Below the pieces are notes generated by a model. The model saw nothing but the letters and a program-made list of their open reading frames with translations. It was not told where the DNA came from and did no database searches. Shown piece by piece: positions 15,828 through 24,981 of a DNA stretch of 61,001 bases. How positions within the stretch are numbered: position 1 is the stretch's first letter; every line of letters starts with the position of its first letter. A program made the translations under genes and the position numbers. The DNA lies in NCBI GenBank assembly GCA_930980855.1, contig CAKNIZ010000004.1, positions 1 to 61,001 on the forward strand. The letters are read 5' to 3'. Source of the DNA: an uncultured Clostridium sp. (GTDB taxonomy: Bacteria > Bacillota > Clostridia > TANB77 > CAG-508).

Positions 15828-16250
15828 ATGGAAAATAATAATATTGAATCAAAAGCATATCTATTTGACGCCTTTTTAACAAAAACTATAATTTATTCTT
15901 CTAACAATTTTTTCAAGAAAAATGCAAAAACTAATAGCATAGAATTAAATGTTCTAGATGACGAAAACTTTTTTAGCGATTCTATCAACGGTATGTCCCA
16001 AGAAGATCATTTATTTGAAAATCCAGCTGATTTTACGTTATCAGTTGAAAATTCTAAATTATCAAAAGCCTTAAAATATCTTTCAGAACAAGAGCGATTT
16101 GTTATTATTATGATATTCTATTGTGGATTATCTTTAGATGATATATCTATTATTTTGTCAATTAATTACAAGTCTGTTAGTAGAATAAAATTAAGGGCAC
16201 TAAAAAAATTGAAAAATTTTATGGGAGGTAATGATTATGGAAAAAATTAA
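15828..16250 (+). CDS. sigma region 4-like regulator, Tn916 orf7 type (copy 2)
   Basis: A 140-residue paralogue of the protein at 1845-2252: both have a region with YLxxxLTKTIIxSSxxFFKK near the N-terminus and a sigma region 4 near the C-terminus (SEQERFVIIMIFYCGLSLDDISIILSINYKSVSRIKLRALKKLKNF). AAGGAGG is well placed. Unlike copy 1, there is no leader hairpin over its ribosome binding site. Coupled to the small HTH gene that overlaps its end. A second activator module inside one element suggests a merge of two elements or separate control of the cargo. Confidence 0.75.
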   Translation: MENNNIESKAYLFDAFLTKTIIYSSNNFFKKNAKTNSIELNVLDDENFFSDSINGMSQEDHLFENPADFTLSVENSKLSKALKYLSEQERFVIIMIFYCGLSLDDISIILSINYKSVSRIKLRALKKLKNFMGGNDYGKN

Positions 16251-16416
16251 ATTGTATGAATTGGGTAAAAAAGCTCAGCTTGGTGATAAAAACGCAATGA
16301 TGCAAATTATTCAAGATAAAGAAAATTTAATCAAAAAATATTCACGTGGAAATGAGGATAAATATCAATATATTGTACTAAATCTAATAAAAGCTATTAA
16401 TACTTATAATTTTTAA
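16237..16416 (+). CDS. Tn916 orf8-like helix-turn-helix protein (copy 2)
   Basis: A 59-residue protein beginning MEKIKLYELGKKAQLGDKNAMMQII; the ATG at 16,237 has GGGAGG 9 nt upstream, and an ATG 6 nt earlier is too close to it. Same length and motif pattern as copy 1 (1676-1855). It overlaps the end of the sigma-like gene, as in copy 1. Confidence 0.7.
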   Translation: MEKIKLYELGKKAQLGDKNAMMQIIQDKENLIKKYSRGNEDKYQYIVLNLIKAINTYNF

Positions 16417-16482
16417 ATTATTATACTACTCTTGTCCCTTTTATACTTTTTTTCTACATATATTGGTATTAGTCAATCAAAT

Positions 16483-16574
16483 CTAATATAAAGAGTACAA
16501 GTATGTACTCTTTATATTAGGTTCAAAAGTATATTGCTTAGATAAATAAGGAGGTCTAGTATCTCTACTAGACC
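16483..16574. terminator. two strong hairpins after the second sigma module
   Basis: CTAATATAAAGAGTACA (16,483-16,499) and its exact 17-nt complement (16,504-16,520) form a long stem with a 4-nt loop. A second stem, GGTCTAGTA/TACTAGACC (16,553-16,574), follows after an AAGGAGG sequence. No open frame uses that AAGGAGG. The rest of 16,417-16,675 is AT-rich with no gene. Confidence 0.6.
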
Positions 16575-16675
16575 AATATGAAAAACCACATATATACAAA
16601 TTTAATTACTGTATACCACTAGAATATAAATGGACTAAATAAAATAATTATTTATTCTCTAATAAATTATGGATT

Positions 16676-17197
16676 TTACCAATTACCATACAAAGGTATG
16701 CTATTATACCCTGAAGCTATACTAAGTCCAGTATCAACAAATCCATGTCCATATCCAGCACCTTCAACTTTTACCCAGTTACCGGCTGTACTTTTTACAT
16801 AATTAACTTGCATCCAATCTCTATGACTTTCTCCTGCTGTACAACTTGTTGTAGCTACAAACATACCAGAAGCTACTCTTCCCCAATATGATGCATCTGC
16901 CCTATAAACATTCATGGTTCTTCTCATCTTATAAATTAGATATTCTTGTCCGTTTATTACTTCTCTTGAATATGGATGATTTTTAATATCATCTATTTTA
17001 TAATTTTGATTTGGATCTAAAAGTCCATCTTTTAGACCTCCACCTGATGAATGAAATAAGGCATATCCATCATGTTCTTGGTGACGTCCACATACTTCTC
17101 TTGGATATAGGTTTCCTATTTGTTTTGATATATTATCCATATCCATGATTCTATATGTTGTATTTCCAACATTTACTCCAAAATAAGGACTTGCCAT
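16676..17197 (-). CDS. SH3-like cell-wall-associated protein (copy 1)
   Basis: A 173-residue protein without a signal peptide. It closely resembles the protein at 21,709: they share YLIYKMRRTMxVYR, a Gly/Trp-rich segment DWMQVNYVKSTAGNW(V/I)KVEG and the C-terminus YGHGFVDTG...ASGYNS. The repeated aromatic strands (YRADASYWGRVASGMFVATT..) fit a bacterial SH3-like fold, as found in wall-binding domains. AAAGGAG precedes the ATG. It diverges from the DUF1906 gene at 17,445. Possibly an element-coded wall-binding or lysin accessory protein released through the holin. The family name is unknown to me. Confidence 0.55.
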   Translation of the reverse strand: MASPYFGVNVGNTTYRIMDMDNISKQIGNLYPREVCGRHQEHDGYALFHSSGGGLKDGLLDPNQNYKIDDIKNHPYSREVINGQEYLIYKMRRTMNVYRADASYWGRVASGMFVATTSCTAGESHRDWMQVNYVKSTAGNWVKVEGAGYGHGFVDTGLSIASGYNSIPLYGNW

Positions 17198-17444
17198 TTT
17201 TAAACTCCTTTCACTTATTTTATTTTATTAATATATTAATAATGAGACTATTATAATACTATTATCATTTTTGATTTAAAAAGCAGTTTAAAATTGTATT
17301 GAATATTTTTATCCAAGTAAATGGTTTACCACCTTTTACAATTTTTTTTTAATTACTAAATATTTTGATTATAATATTATAAAGAGCTCTTTAATTATAT
17401 ATAGAAAGGTATAATATAAAAATTATATTATAATTGGTGAATTT

Positions 17445-19400
17445 ATGGACCCTTTAGTAAAAAAAGCCCAAGAATGGGTTAATGAAACTTATACTGGTAG
17501 AGAAGGATATGTTCCTCTAGATGATAAAGATATAGATGGTATAGCTGGTTGGAAAACGGTATATGCACTATTAAGAGCTTTACAAATTGAATTAGGAATT
17601 ACTCAAACATCAACTAACTTTGGACCTACTACAACAAGTAGATTTAATGAAAGATTTCCTAATGGAATTCAAGTACAAGATGAAGACGATAATACAAAAA
17701 GCAATATTTATCGTATAGTTGAATGCGGTTTATGGGTTAAAGGATACTCAACTGGTAGTACAGAGTTAAGCGGATATTTTAAATCTGGTCAAGGTAATGC
17801 GGTCACAAACTTAAAAGAACATGCTGGATGCAAAAATACTGATTCTACTGTTACTTTAAATATAATGAAAGCGCTAATGTCAATGGTACAATTTCGAATA
17901 TTAGGCACTCCTCCAGAAAATATGTATAATATACGTGTAATCCAACAAAAATTAAATTATAACTATGAAGACCAAATTGGTTTATCCCCATGTGATGGTA
18001 TATATGGAAGAGAAATGAATACTGCTTTAATTAAAGCCTTACAAGTTATTGAAGGCTCAACAGGAAATGATGTAGATGGTATATTTGGAGATGGAACAAA
18101 AGCTAAACTTCCAATATTACCAGATAATTCTCAACGTTTAACTCCAGAAAATAGAAAAAGGGCAGTTAGTTTATTATCTTGGTGTCTATATTGTAATGGA
18201 TATACAAATGCAAATATAGAGCAAGAAATTTGGGATTCTAATTTAGCAAATTTAGTATTAGAATTTCAAGCTGATAATTTATTAAGTGAAGATGGTATTG
18301 TTGGTGCTGATGTTTGGATGGGATTATTATTAAGTACTGGTAATCCTTCTAGAAGTGCTAATGGATGTGACACAAGATTCAGAATGTTCTCTACTATTAT
18401 AGATTATTTAAAATCTCAAAATTATGTTGTTGTAGGAAGATACTTAACTGGCGGTAATTTTAAACAATTAAACAAAGAAGAACCTAAAACGTTAATCGAT
18501 TCAAACATAGGAATATTTTTAATATTTCAAGAAGGACAGAGCAAAGAATTTTTTACTGCAACAAATGGAAAATATGACGCAGAAAGTGCTATAAATGCCG
18601 CTAAGAAGTATGGTATTCCAAATGGAAATATAATATATTTTGCAGTTGACTTTGACGCTACTGATAGTGATATTTCTTCAAACTTAATGCCTTATTTTGC
18701 CAAAGTAAAAGAGGTTATGCAATCTTATAATAATCCTTTCAAAATTGGTATTTATGGAACAAGAAATGTATGTCAAAGAATAATAGATGCTGGATATGCT
18801 GAAAGTGCTTATTTAAGTAGTCTATCTACTGGTTTTTCTGGAAACCTAGGATATAAGAAGCCTGAAAAATGGAATTTAGACCAATTCTGTGAATACTCTG
18901 TTGATTTTCCAAATCTTATGACAGTTGACTTCGACAAAGTGGCTTATAGAGGATTAGTAGAACCAGTTAAATCTTTAGAGTCTCCTAGTTCAAATGGTCA
19001 TGCTTATCTTAGAGCAGGCGCAGACCAATATTATCTAGGAACTGCTAAAAACATTGATAGACAAGGTAGTACTGGAGTTTATTTTACACCGTTATGTTCT
19101 AAATTAAATATTCAAGGATTATTTAAAATGGTTACAGTTCCTGAAGATGAAGGTGTAGGTAATTTTAGATTAGCTATATATTTGCAACAGTATAATTCAG
19201 ATGATCCTGATCATCCAATAGAAATAAAAGATAAATTTTTATACTTAACAGATGGAGAAATAAATGAAGGAGAAGAATTTGATGTTATTCCCGGAGTTGA
19301 TTATAAATTACGATATGAATTAAGAGACATAGGAAGCACAGAGGAGCAAACTTCTACTGCTACTTGTGATGTAGATATCTATATTACTACTTCAAATTAA
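17445..19400 (+). CDS. peptidoglycan-binding / DUF1906 glycoside-hydrolase-like protein (paralogue 1)
   Basis: A 651-residue protein without a signal peptide. The N-terminal half has repeated peptidoglycan-binding-like modules (IDGIAGWKTVYALLRALQIELG; DGIYGREMNTALIKALQ; DGIVGADVWMGLL). The central part is a DUF1906/Rv2525c-like TIM-barrel domain (CDTRFRM...YVVVGRYLTGGNFK...IFLIFQEGQS...GIPNGNIIYFAVDFDA). The C-terminal 130 residues form a beta-rich extra domain. Here GRYLTGG is encoded ACT GGC GGT with no CGG codon in frame, which makes it a natural control for paralogue 2 at 24,981-27,306. No partner promoter is obvious; GGTGA precedes the ATG. Confidence 0.75.
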   Translation: MDPLVKKAQEWVNETYTGREGYVPLDDKDIDGIAGWKTVYALLRALQIELGITQTSTNFGPTTTSRFNERFPNGIQVQDEDDNTKSNIYRIVECGLWVKGYSTGSTELSGYFKSGQGNAVTNLKEHAGCKNTDSTVTLNIMKALMSMVQFRILGTPPENMYNIRVIQQKLNYNYEDQIGLSPCDGIYGREMNTALIKALQVIEGSTGNDVDGIFGDGTKAKLPILPDNSQRLTPENRKRAVSLLSWCLYCNGYTNANIEQEIWDSNLANLVLEFQADNLLSEDGIVGADVWMGLLLSTGNPSRSANGCDTRFRMFSTIIDYLKSQNYVVVGRYLTGGNFKQLNKEEPKTLIDSNIGIFLIFQEGQSKEFFTATNGKYDAESAINAAKKYGIPNGNIIYFAVDFDATDSDISSNLMPYFAKVKEVMQSYNNPFKIGIYGTRNVCQRIIDAGYAESAYLSSLSTGFSGNLGYKKPEKWNLDQFCEYSVDFPNLMTVDFDKVAYRGLVEPVKSLESPSSNGHAYLRAGADQYYLGTAKNIDRQGSTGVYFTPLCSKLNIQGLFKMVTVPEDEGVGNFRLAIYLQQYNSDDPDHPIEIKDKFLYLTDGEINEGEEFDVIPGVDYKLRYELRDIGSTEEQTSTATCDVDIYITTSN

Positions 19401-19427
19401 AAATAGGCACTTGATAAGTGCCTATTT
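19401..19427. terminator. bidirectional terminator between convergent genes
   Basis: AAATAGGCACTT (19,401-19,412) and AAGTGCCTATTT (19,416-19,427) pair perfectly around a 3-nt loop, with A- and T-runs on both sides. The last codons of the minus-strand gene lie inside the stem. Confidence 0.85.
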
Positions 19428-20393
19428 TGTTAGATACATATATATTCTAAAACCAACTAGTTCATTTTTGAAATTATTATCATCTGCGGAATAACACATT
19501 AATCTATCATATTTCATTTCAACGCTATCATTATTTTCTATATCCTCTTTAGTATAATTATAACAAAGCCCTCTTTGTATAATACGATTATTACATCTTT
19601 CAGTAGTATATTCAAACAAATTTCCGTATAAGTCAGCAATATTTTTGACATATAATGATTCATCTTCTCCTGTTAGACATTCTTTCCCAGAAAAATTCCC
19701 GTAATTTATATAATCATACGGTTTACAATTTACAAACTTATCATGTTGCCAAGCTGTTGTTGTATCGTAAACAAATGAATTACATAAGGCTGTTTTTATA
19801 TTGTTTGTGTCTCCTTCAAAAAAATTGTTTGCAATTTTATTTGCTTCTGTATAAGTAACATTTTTCCATGCCTCTCTATTCTTTTTTATTACAGGTTGAT
19901 TATTTTCATTTCCAACTTCAAAACGTCCTATATAAAATCCACCATATTTTTCTATACTATTTTCCAATTCAGTAATATTATTAAGGTATGGTTCTCCAAA
20001 CCTATATCCATCATATTTTATATAATCGGTCGTATTGTATTCATCAATTCCTTTATTTTCAAAATTATAAAAATATCTCGCGAACTTTATAGTATTACCA
20101 TTTCCGTCTAAACTACATGGAACCCATACAAATTGATTACCATTTGTATCTTCTATTACTAAACCTTTATCCCAATTTTGTATAACTCCGTCCTTCTCTT
20201 CCCAATCGTTTTCACTTACTTTAACACTATGAAATCCTTCTGGAATAACCGGAACCATTGATGGGACTATCTCACCTTTGTTTTCTTCTATATTTTGTCC
20301 TATAATTGGTTCATTTTTATAAATTATAAATATAATTAGACATAACATTAGAAATGTTAAAGAAATAATTAGAAATATTTTATTTTTCTTCAT
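19422..20393 (-). CDS. membrane-anchored formylglycine-generating-enzyme-like protein
   Basis: A 323-residue protein with an N-terminal membrane anchor (residues 5-26). The extracellular part is an FGE/SUMF1-like fold: IPEGFHSVKVSENDW, GNQFVWVPC, GGFYIGRFEVG, REAWKNVTYTEANKIAN, IADLYGNLFEYT and ELVGFRIYMYL. Secreted FGE-like proteins of gut Firmicutes usually lack the copper-binding cysteines needed for sulfatase activation; here I see only isolated cysteines, so a binding or structural role is more likely. It ends at a shared terminator. Cargo gene. Confidence 0.65.
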   Translation of the reverse strand: MKKNKIFLIISLTFLMLCLIIFIIYKNEPIIGQNIEENKGEIVPSMVPVIPEGFHSVKVSENDWEEKDGVIQNWDKGLVIEDTNGNQFVWVPCSLDGNGNTIKFARYFYNFENKGIDEYNTTDYIKYDGYRFGEPYLNNITELENSIEKYGGFYIGRFEVGNENNQPVIKKNREAWKNVTYTEANKIANNFFEGDTNNIKTALCNSFVYDTTTAWQHDKFVNCKPYDYINYGNFSGKECLTGEDESLYVKNIADLYGNLFEYTTERCNNRIIQRGLCYNYTKEDIENNDSVEMKYDRLMCYSADDNNFKNELVGFRIYMYLTK

Positions 20394-20455
20394 TTTTTAC
20401 CCCTTTATTATTATAAAATTTTCGTTCATAATTATTTAAGAACTTATTATTATTT

Positions 20456-21544
20456 TCAATTTAGTGCATCTACACTCCCGAAATATGCGTCAACTCCTGG
20501 ATAAGATTGTCCAGCTGGTAGATTCCAATATGGTGGATAGTTTATAACAAAGAAATCATAATCATGTATAATTTTATAAGCATTATATAATTTTAATACA
20601 GAGTGTTCATTCATTGCTTCATTATATAAATTAGTAGCTTCTAGCAAATCACTTTTTTCTTCACTTTCATTTAACATATTAATTGTACTTATAAAAGTCT
20701 TATAATTCTCTTTTAATCTACCACAGTATTCCATAATTTGTGTGCCCAATAAGTCCTGGTATGTAATTTCTGTATCTGATGTTTCGATTACCCATTCTTG
20801 AGAAGTAGAATCATTTAATTCTTGTTCCTTTATTATATTTTCTAAATAAGAATGTATTAACCTAATATTATTTTGAACTGTTATTTTATTTTCATTAGAT
20901 ATTCCCACAAATATATCATTTTGAGTATCATAGCAAACATCTTCATTAGGTAAAGGTAAATTACTATCATACAAGTTTAAATCTTCATTTGTATAGCGAT
21001 GTATAGTATTATATAAACTTATAGGAACTATATACCTTTGTGTTTTTCCATTATCATCATATACTTCTGCATATCCTTTAACATCTATACTTTCATCTGT
21101 ATTTGTATTATTTTCACTTGTAAAAAATTTCTTATATATTTTTATATGACATGTTTTATCTCCATTTATATTTAATATGTAATAATATGAATCTTCCACT
21201 TCATCGGTAGTTTTTTGCCAATCTGTTTCTAAAATATCAATCCAAAAATCTGTATAATTATTAACTTGATATATTACTTTCTCTCCTGTTATATAACTTT
21301 CTCTCTCAATAGAAGTAATATTTTGAGGAATAAAATTCTTGATAGATGATGTCTCAGTTAAATACTCTAGTTCTTCATTTTCTTTTGTTTCATTAGTATT
21401 TGTATTATTTGTTATATTATTTGATGAATTAGCTAATAATTCATCATTTTTTGATTTTTTAGCCACAAAAACAAATAAAATACATACTAAAACAATAATT
21501 ATTAAAATTATTCCTAATAAAAAAATCCAATTCTTCTTTTTCAT
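20456..21544 (-). CDS. membrane-anchored extracellular protein, unknown family
   Basis: A 362-residue protein with a single N-terminal transmembrane segment (residues 5-28), an Asn/Thr/Ser linker (NNITNNTNTNETKENEE) and an extracellular part of mixed strands and helices. The C-terminus YPPYWNLPAGQSYPGVDAYFGSVDALN is striking, but I know no family for it. A good ATG with GGAGG lies at 21,544. It is in the same direction as the FGE-like gene and 62 nt upstream of it, so these two may be one operon. Confidence 0.55.
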   Translation of the reverse strand: MKKKNWIFLLGIILIIIVLVCILFVFVAKKSKNDELLANSSNNITNNTNTNETKENEELEYLTETSSIKNFIPQNITSIERESYITGEKVIYQVNNYTDFWIDILETDWQKTTDEVEDSYYYILNINGDKTCHIKIYKKFFTSENNTNTDESIDVKGYAEVYDDNGKTQRYIVPISLYNTIHRYTNEDLNLYDSNLPLPNEDVCYDTQNDIFVGISNENKITVQNNIRLIHSYLENIIKEQELNDSTSQEWVIETSDTEITYQDLLGTQIMEYCGRLKENYKTFISTINMLNESEEKSDLLEATNLYNEAMNEHSVLKLYNAYKIIHDYDFFVINYPPYWNLPAGQSYPGVDAYFGSVDALN

Positions 21545-21620
21545 AATACCTCCTTATTAGAATTATATTAAAAAAAATATATTTTTTCTTATTATACCAT
21601 AAATTTACATTTTTATCAAT

Positions 21621-21659
21621 AAATAAGAACTTAGATATTTTATTTCTAAGTTCTTATTT
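21621..21659 (-). terminator. terminator after the second SH3-like gene
   Basis: AAATAAGAACTTAGA (21,621-21,635) and TCTAAGTTCTTATTT (21,645-21,659) form a perfect 15-bp stem. It follows the minus-strand gene ending at 21,709 and separates it from the membrane protein gene. Confidence 0.75.
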
Positions 21660-21708
21660 GTTTGTATATCCAAATACTAAAAAAATGAAGAATCTTCTAA
21701 GAAGTTAC

Positions 21709-22230
21709 TTAAAAATTACCTTGGATTGCCCATGAATTATATCCAGAAGCACTTCCGAATCCGGTATCAACAAATCCATGTCCATATCCTTTGCCTTCAA
21801 CTTTTATCCAATTACCAGCTGTACTTTTTACATAATTAACTTGCATCCAATCACTACGAGTATCTCCGCAGCATGGTACTTCTGTTGCTACATACATGCC
21901 ACCAGCTACGCTTCCCCAACGTGATCTATCTCCTCTATAAACAGTCATGGTTCTTCTCATCTTGTAGATTAAATATTCTTGTCCGTCTATTACTTCTTTT
22001 GAATATGGATGATCTCCTAGATATTCAATCTCTAAATGATTTGGATCTGTGTGAAGAGAACCATCTTTAATTTTACCATCTGAAGCTAAAAATTTTGTAA
22101 GATAATACTGTTCACCATCATATAATAGACATACTTCATTAGGATAGATAGTCCCTATTTGCTTTGCGTCAACTGCATAATCTGTAACTCTTATATTATG
22201 ATTTCCCCTATTTACCGCATAAGTATACAT
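21709..22230 (-). CDS. SH3-like cell-wall-associated protein (copy 2)
   Basis: 173 residues, the same length as copy 1 (16,676) once the ATG at 22,230 is used; that ATG has AAAGGAGGTG 7 nt upstream, while an ATG 21 nt earlier lacks a site. The second half is very similar to copy 1, with YLIYKMRRTMTVYRGDRSRWGSVAGGMYVAT and STAGNWIKVEGKGYGHGFVDTG, and the N-terminal halves have diverged. No signal peptide. It follows the holin gene by 24 nt, so the two are probably co-transcribed, which suggests holin-dependent export. Confidence 0.6.
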   Translation of the reverse strand: MYTYAVNRGNHNIRVTDYAVDAKQIGTIYPNEVCLLYDGEQYYLTKFLASDGKIKDGSLHTDPNHLEIEYLGDHPYSKEVIDGQEYLIYKMRRTMTVYRGDRSRWGSVAGGMYVATEVPCCGDTRSDWMQVNYVKSTAGNWIKVEGKGYGHGFVDTGFGSASGYNSWAIQGNF

Positions 22231-22253
22231 TTTTTTCACCTCCTTTCTCAAAT

Positions 22254-22733
22254 CTATTTTTCTTCCTTATTTTCTACTATTTCATTTACTTTTTTTTCAA
22301 AAATTTTTTGATATATCTCTAGCCCTTTGGTTAAAAATATAGGAACTTTCAATCCTAATTCAACTAGGTTTTCTAATATACTTCTTGCTTCATTTATAAT
22401 TAAACATGCTAATGTAAACCAAGCAAATAAATTAATAAATTCAATATTAATATTTATCTTATTTCCCATCTCAACCAATAAATATGTAATAATAAAAGAC
22501 ACAAGAATTAAAAACCAATATCCAACCTTTTTTATAATTCCTTTTAAGCCATTTGCCGAACTTTCTGTTTTTGTAAATTTTGCTTTCGCTATTCCTGTTA
22601 AATAATCCAATATATTCAAGACTAAATATCCAGCAAATAATATCCACTCTGTTCCAAATGTAGAATTGAGACTTGTTATAATTACCGCTATCATTGAATT
22701 TATTTTATTAAATATTTTTGATATTTCCTCCAT
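22254..22733 (-). CDS. phage-type holin (toxin secretion/lysis holin family)
   Basis: About 159 residues; the ATG at 22,733 has AAAGGTG upstream. Three to four membrane segments are visible: residues 28-48 (ILFAGYLVLNILDYLTGIAKA), 68-90 (VGYWFLILVSFIITYLLVE) and 97-118 (INLFAWFTLACLIINEARSI). The motif LDYLTGIAKA...ANGLKGIIKK and the ending NEARSILENL..LGLKVP are typical of the phi29/TcdE/UtxA-like holin family (Phage_holin_4). Such holins release endolysins or export toxins. Sitting among signal-less wall hydrolases in an ICE, it most likely exports them. Confidence 0.85.
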   Translation of the reverse strand: MEEISKIFNKINSMIAVIITSLNSTFGTEWILFAGYLVLNILDYLTGIAKAKFTKTESSANGLKGIIKKVGYWFLILVSFIITYLLVEMGNKININIEFINLFAWFTLACLIINEARSILENLVELGLKVPIFLTKGLEIYQKIFEKKVNEIVENKEEK

Positions 22734-22781
22734 GTTTATTGCACCTTTCATGGTAATTATACATTTATATAAAAAAAAAAT

Positions 22782-23147
22782 TTAAAAAGTTGTATGTTGT
22801 TGTTTACTATTAATAAATTTACTTACTATCGTATATACAAAAAATTTTACGGTTAATTTTTGGTCTATTTCTATATCAAAATATTTACATAGTGTATTAA
22901 TTTCTGTATCTCTATAAATTATATTTATAGCATTTTCTAATGTCCATTTTACTCTTTTTATATTTTTTACCTTGAATTTTTGCGCCACTATTGGATAAAC
23001 GTTTTGGCTCATATTTTCTATAGCATCTTCATTTAATATACATATATAAATTGCTGCGGCTAGGTATTTATACCCTTTACTATATTGTTTGATTTTAAAT
23101 TGTTTTAGTTCTTTATTAATATATCTTTCGATTTCTTCTATGCCCAT
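22782..23147 (-). CDS. orphan Spo0A C-terminal DNA-binding-domain protein
   Basis: A 121-residue protein made of a Spo0A_C-like fold only, with no receiver domain. The segment KGYKYLAAAIYICILNEDAIENMSQNVYPIVAQKFKVKNIKRVKWTLENAINIIY follows the Spo0A effector pattern KGYxYLxxAI...YPxIAxKFxxxxxxVERAIRxAIExAW. Such a protein could bind 0A-like boxes without needing phosphorylation. It lies just upstream of the holin gene in the same direction (about 48 nt), so it may control lysis or export, or tie it to sporulation signals. A 460-bp non-coding stretch precedes it. Confidence 0.75.
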   Translation of the reverse strand: MGIEEIERYINKELKQFKIKQYSKGYKYLAAAIYICILNEDAIENMSQNVYPIVAQKFKVKNIKRVKWTLENAINIIYRDTEINTLCKYFDIEIDQKLTVKFFVYTIVSKFINSKQQHTTF

Positions 23148-23606
23148 TTTTTTCCTCCTTTATATTTATATGTGTTTATACTCTTTCTTTTTTCTACTTA
23201 AACTTATAAATTTTTATTTAAATTTTTCAACAATTGAATTGATATATTAAGTTTTAATAATGTTTATGATGTAAATAGATACAATAATAAATGCTTACAA
23301 TATAAAAAACTAAAATTGTAAGCAAAAAAACTTTTGTATGTAAATTAATTAGTACACCAAAATATATAGATATAAAAAATGATTATTATTTTATTATCTT
23401 TTTTTTTTAAATTTCTATTTTTTCTATCCATGATTTTTCATCTTTTCCAATTGATTAACGCTATTATATCTTGCATATATTATTTGAACCACTTTAATTA
23501 GTTTTCTACCATTTTATATGTTTAAATATATTTCTTTATTATAATATGATTTGAATATATTCAAATAAATAGCTATTTAATATATAAGTAAGGATGTGAT
23601 TAATTT
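23148..23606. other. 460-bp divergent intergenic region
   Basis: It lies between the Spo0A_C-like gene (-) and the CHAP lysin gene (+). Extremely AT-rich, no convincing gene. One 10-bp inverted repeat, TGCTTACAAT (23,292-23,301) and ATTGTAAGCA (23,315-23,324), could be an operator or hairpin. I could not place a promoter with confidence. Confidence 0.4.
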
Positions 23607-24533
23607 ATGAGTGTCGATGAAACAAGACAAAGAATAACAATAATTGCAAAGAGTTATTTAGGGTATAAAGAAGGTTATAACAATGATAATTTATTTGGAT
23701 CTTGGTATGGAATGCCTAACCAACCCTGGTGTGCTATTTTCGTAAGCTACTGTATGCATAAGGCTGGTGTTTCAGAAAGTACTGTTCCTAAATTCGCATA
23801 CTGTCCAACAGGATTTAACTGGTTTGCTAACAAAGGTCAAACTAGAAATAAAAACTACGTTCCTCAGACAGGAGATATAATCTTTTTTGATTGGGAGCAA
23901 GATGGTGTTATTGACCATGTTGGAATTGTTGATAAAGTTATTGGCAATACTGTATATACTATTGAGGGAAATCATGGTGACCAAGTTAATATATACAGTT
24001 ATCCAATAGGTAGCCCTCAAATAAGAGGATATGCTATTCCAAATTATAGTGGTAATGAACAGATAAAAAATAGTACTACTGAAGCCCCTTCTAAAATGCC
24101 TTTAATTTATAAAGGTTCAACTGGTGAAGCCGTAACATATGCTCAAAATAAGTTAATTAGTAAAGGGTATATTCTAAATTATGGAGCTGATGGTATTTTT
24201 GGTTCTGAAACAGAAGAAATAGTTAGACAATTCCAAGCTAATAATGGACTTGCTATAGACGGTATGATTGGGCCAGCTACTTGGGCAAAATTAGAAAAAA
24301 CTACAACAATAATACCCTCTAGCTATCCTGGTTCTTTAATTGGATATGGATCTAGTGGTGATAATGTAAAGAAGGTTCAAGATGAATTAATAAGAAGAGG
24401 ATATTATGTTAAAGGAGGAGCCGATGGTATTTATGGTAATGGAACTAAAAATGCTGTTATTAAATTTCAATCTGATAGAGGCTTAGATGCCGATGGAATT
24501 GTTGGAGAAAATACTTGGAATGAATTATTTTAA
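23607..24533 (+). CDS. CHAP-domain endolysin with two peptidoglycan-binding modules
   Basis: A 308-residue protein. The N-terminal CHAP-type amidase/endopeptidase domain spans about residues 1-150, with the catalytic Cys in QPWCAIFVSYCM and His in VIDHVGIVDKV. Two C-terminal PG_binding_1 modules follow (MPLIYKGSTGEAVTYAQNKLISKGY...DGIFGSETEEIVRQFQANNGLAIDGMIGPATW, and a second similar unit). No signal peptide, as for phage lysins. It lies in the cargo region with the holin. The ATG follows AAGGATG; a decayed gene lies directly downstream. Confidence 0.8.
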   Translation: MSVDETRQRITIIAKSYLGYKEGYNNDNLFGSWYGMPNQPWCAIFVSYCMHKAGVSESTVPKFAYCPTGFNWFANKGQTRNKNYVPQTGDIIFFDWEQDGVIDHVGIVDKVIGNTVYTIEGNHGDQVNIYSYPIGSPQIRGYAIPNYSGNEQIKNSTTEAPSKMPLIYKGSTGEAVTYAQNKLISKGYILNYGADGIFGSETEEIVRQFQANNGLAIDGMIGPATWAKLEKTTTIIPSSYPGSLIGYGSSGDNVKKVQDELIRRGYYVKGGADGIYGNGTKNAVIKFQSDRGLDADGIVGENTWNELF

Positions 24534-24945
24534 TTCACTTACCTCTTTAACATTCTCTAATAATCCAACTAATTCAGATGATGATTATTTAATGGCAGAC
24601 TCTCCAAAACAATTCTTAGAGAAAAAATTATTCCTTAGTTAAAGACTATTATGAATACTCTTCAAAAGATAAAAGCACTTCAAAGTCTAGAAGACGCTTT
24701 CGATATCTTGATGACCTATGATGATATAGTAACCAAATATATTAAAGAATTCAAAATAAGAAATTCTTTAATACAACCTATAATAATGTATAAAATTTAG
24801 ATAACACTATTTTAGATACAGTCGTCAAAGCTTATTATGAAACAGGCATTAAGATCAGTGATTATAGTACAGGTATATGACAAATATTTGCATCTACTAC
24901 TATAAATGCATTAAACTTTGCCATTGACCATGGAATTATTACCTA
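24534..24945 (+). pseudogene. decayed gene remnant
   Basis: Downstream of the CHAP lysin, coding-like text appears in several frames with stops between: SPKQFLEKKLF near 24,600 and VVKAYYETGIKISDYSTGI then QIFASTTINALNFAIDHGIIT near 24,820-24,945, broken by a TGA. There is no CGG here, so the CGG rule does not rescue it. It looks like a true pseudogene of an unknown helical protein. Confidence 0.5.
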
Positions 24946-24981
24946 AAAAAAGATAGGAGCCATTAAGCTCCTATCTTTTTT
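24946..24981. terminator. bidirectional terminator
   Basis: AAAAAAGATAGGAGC (24,946-24,960) and GCTCCTATCTTTTTT (24,967-24,981) form a 15-bp stem with a 6-nt loop and U-runs in both directions. It separates the remnant from the convergent DUF1906 gene. Confidence 0.9.

Noticed and set aside
24534..24945. Remnant after the CHAP lysin as another CGG-shifted gene
   Set aside because: It contains stops in several frames and no CGG; treated as real decay.
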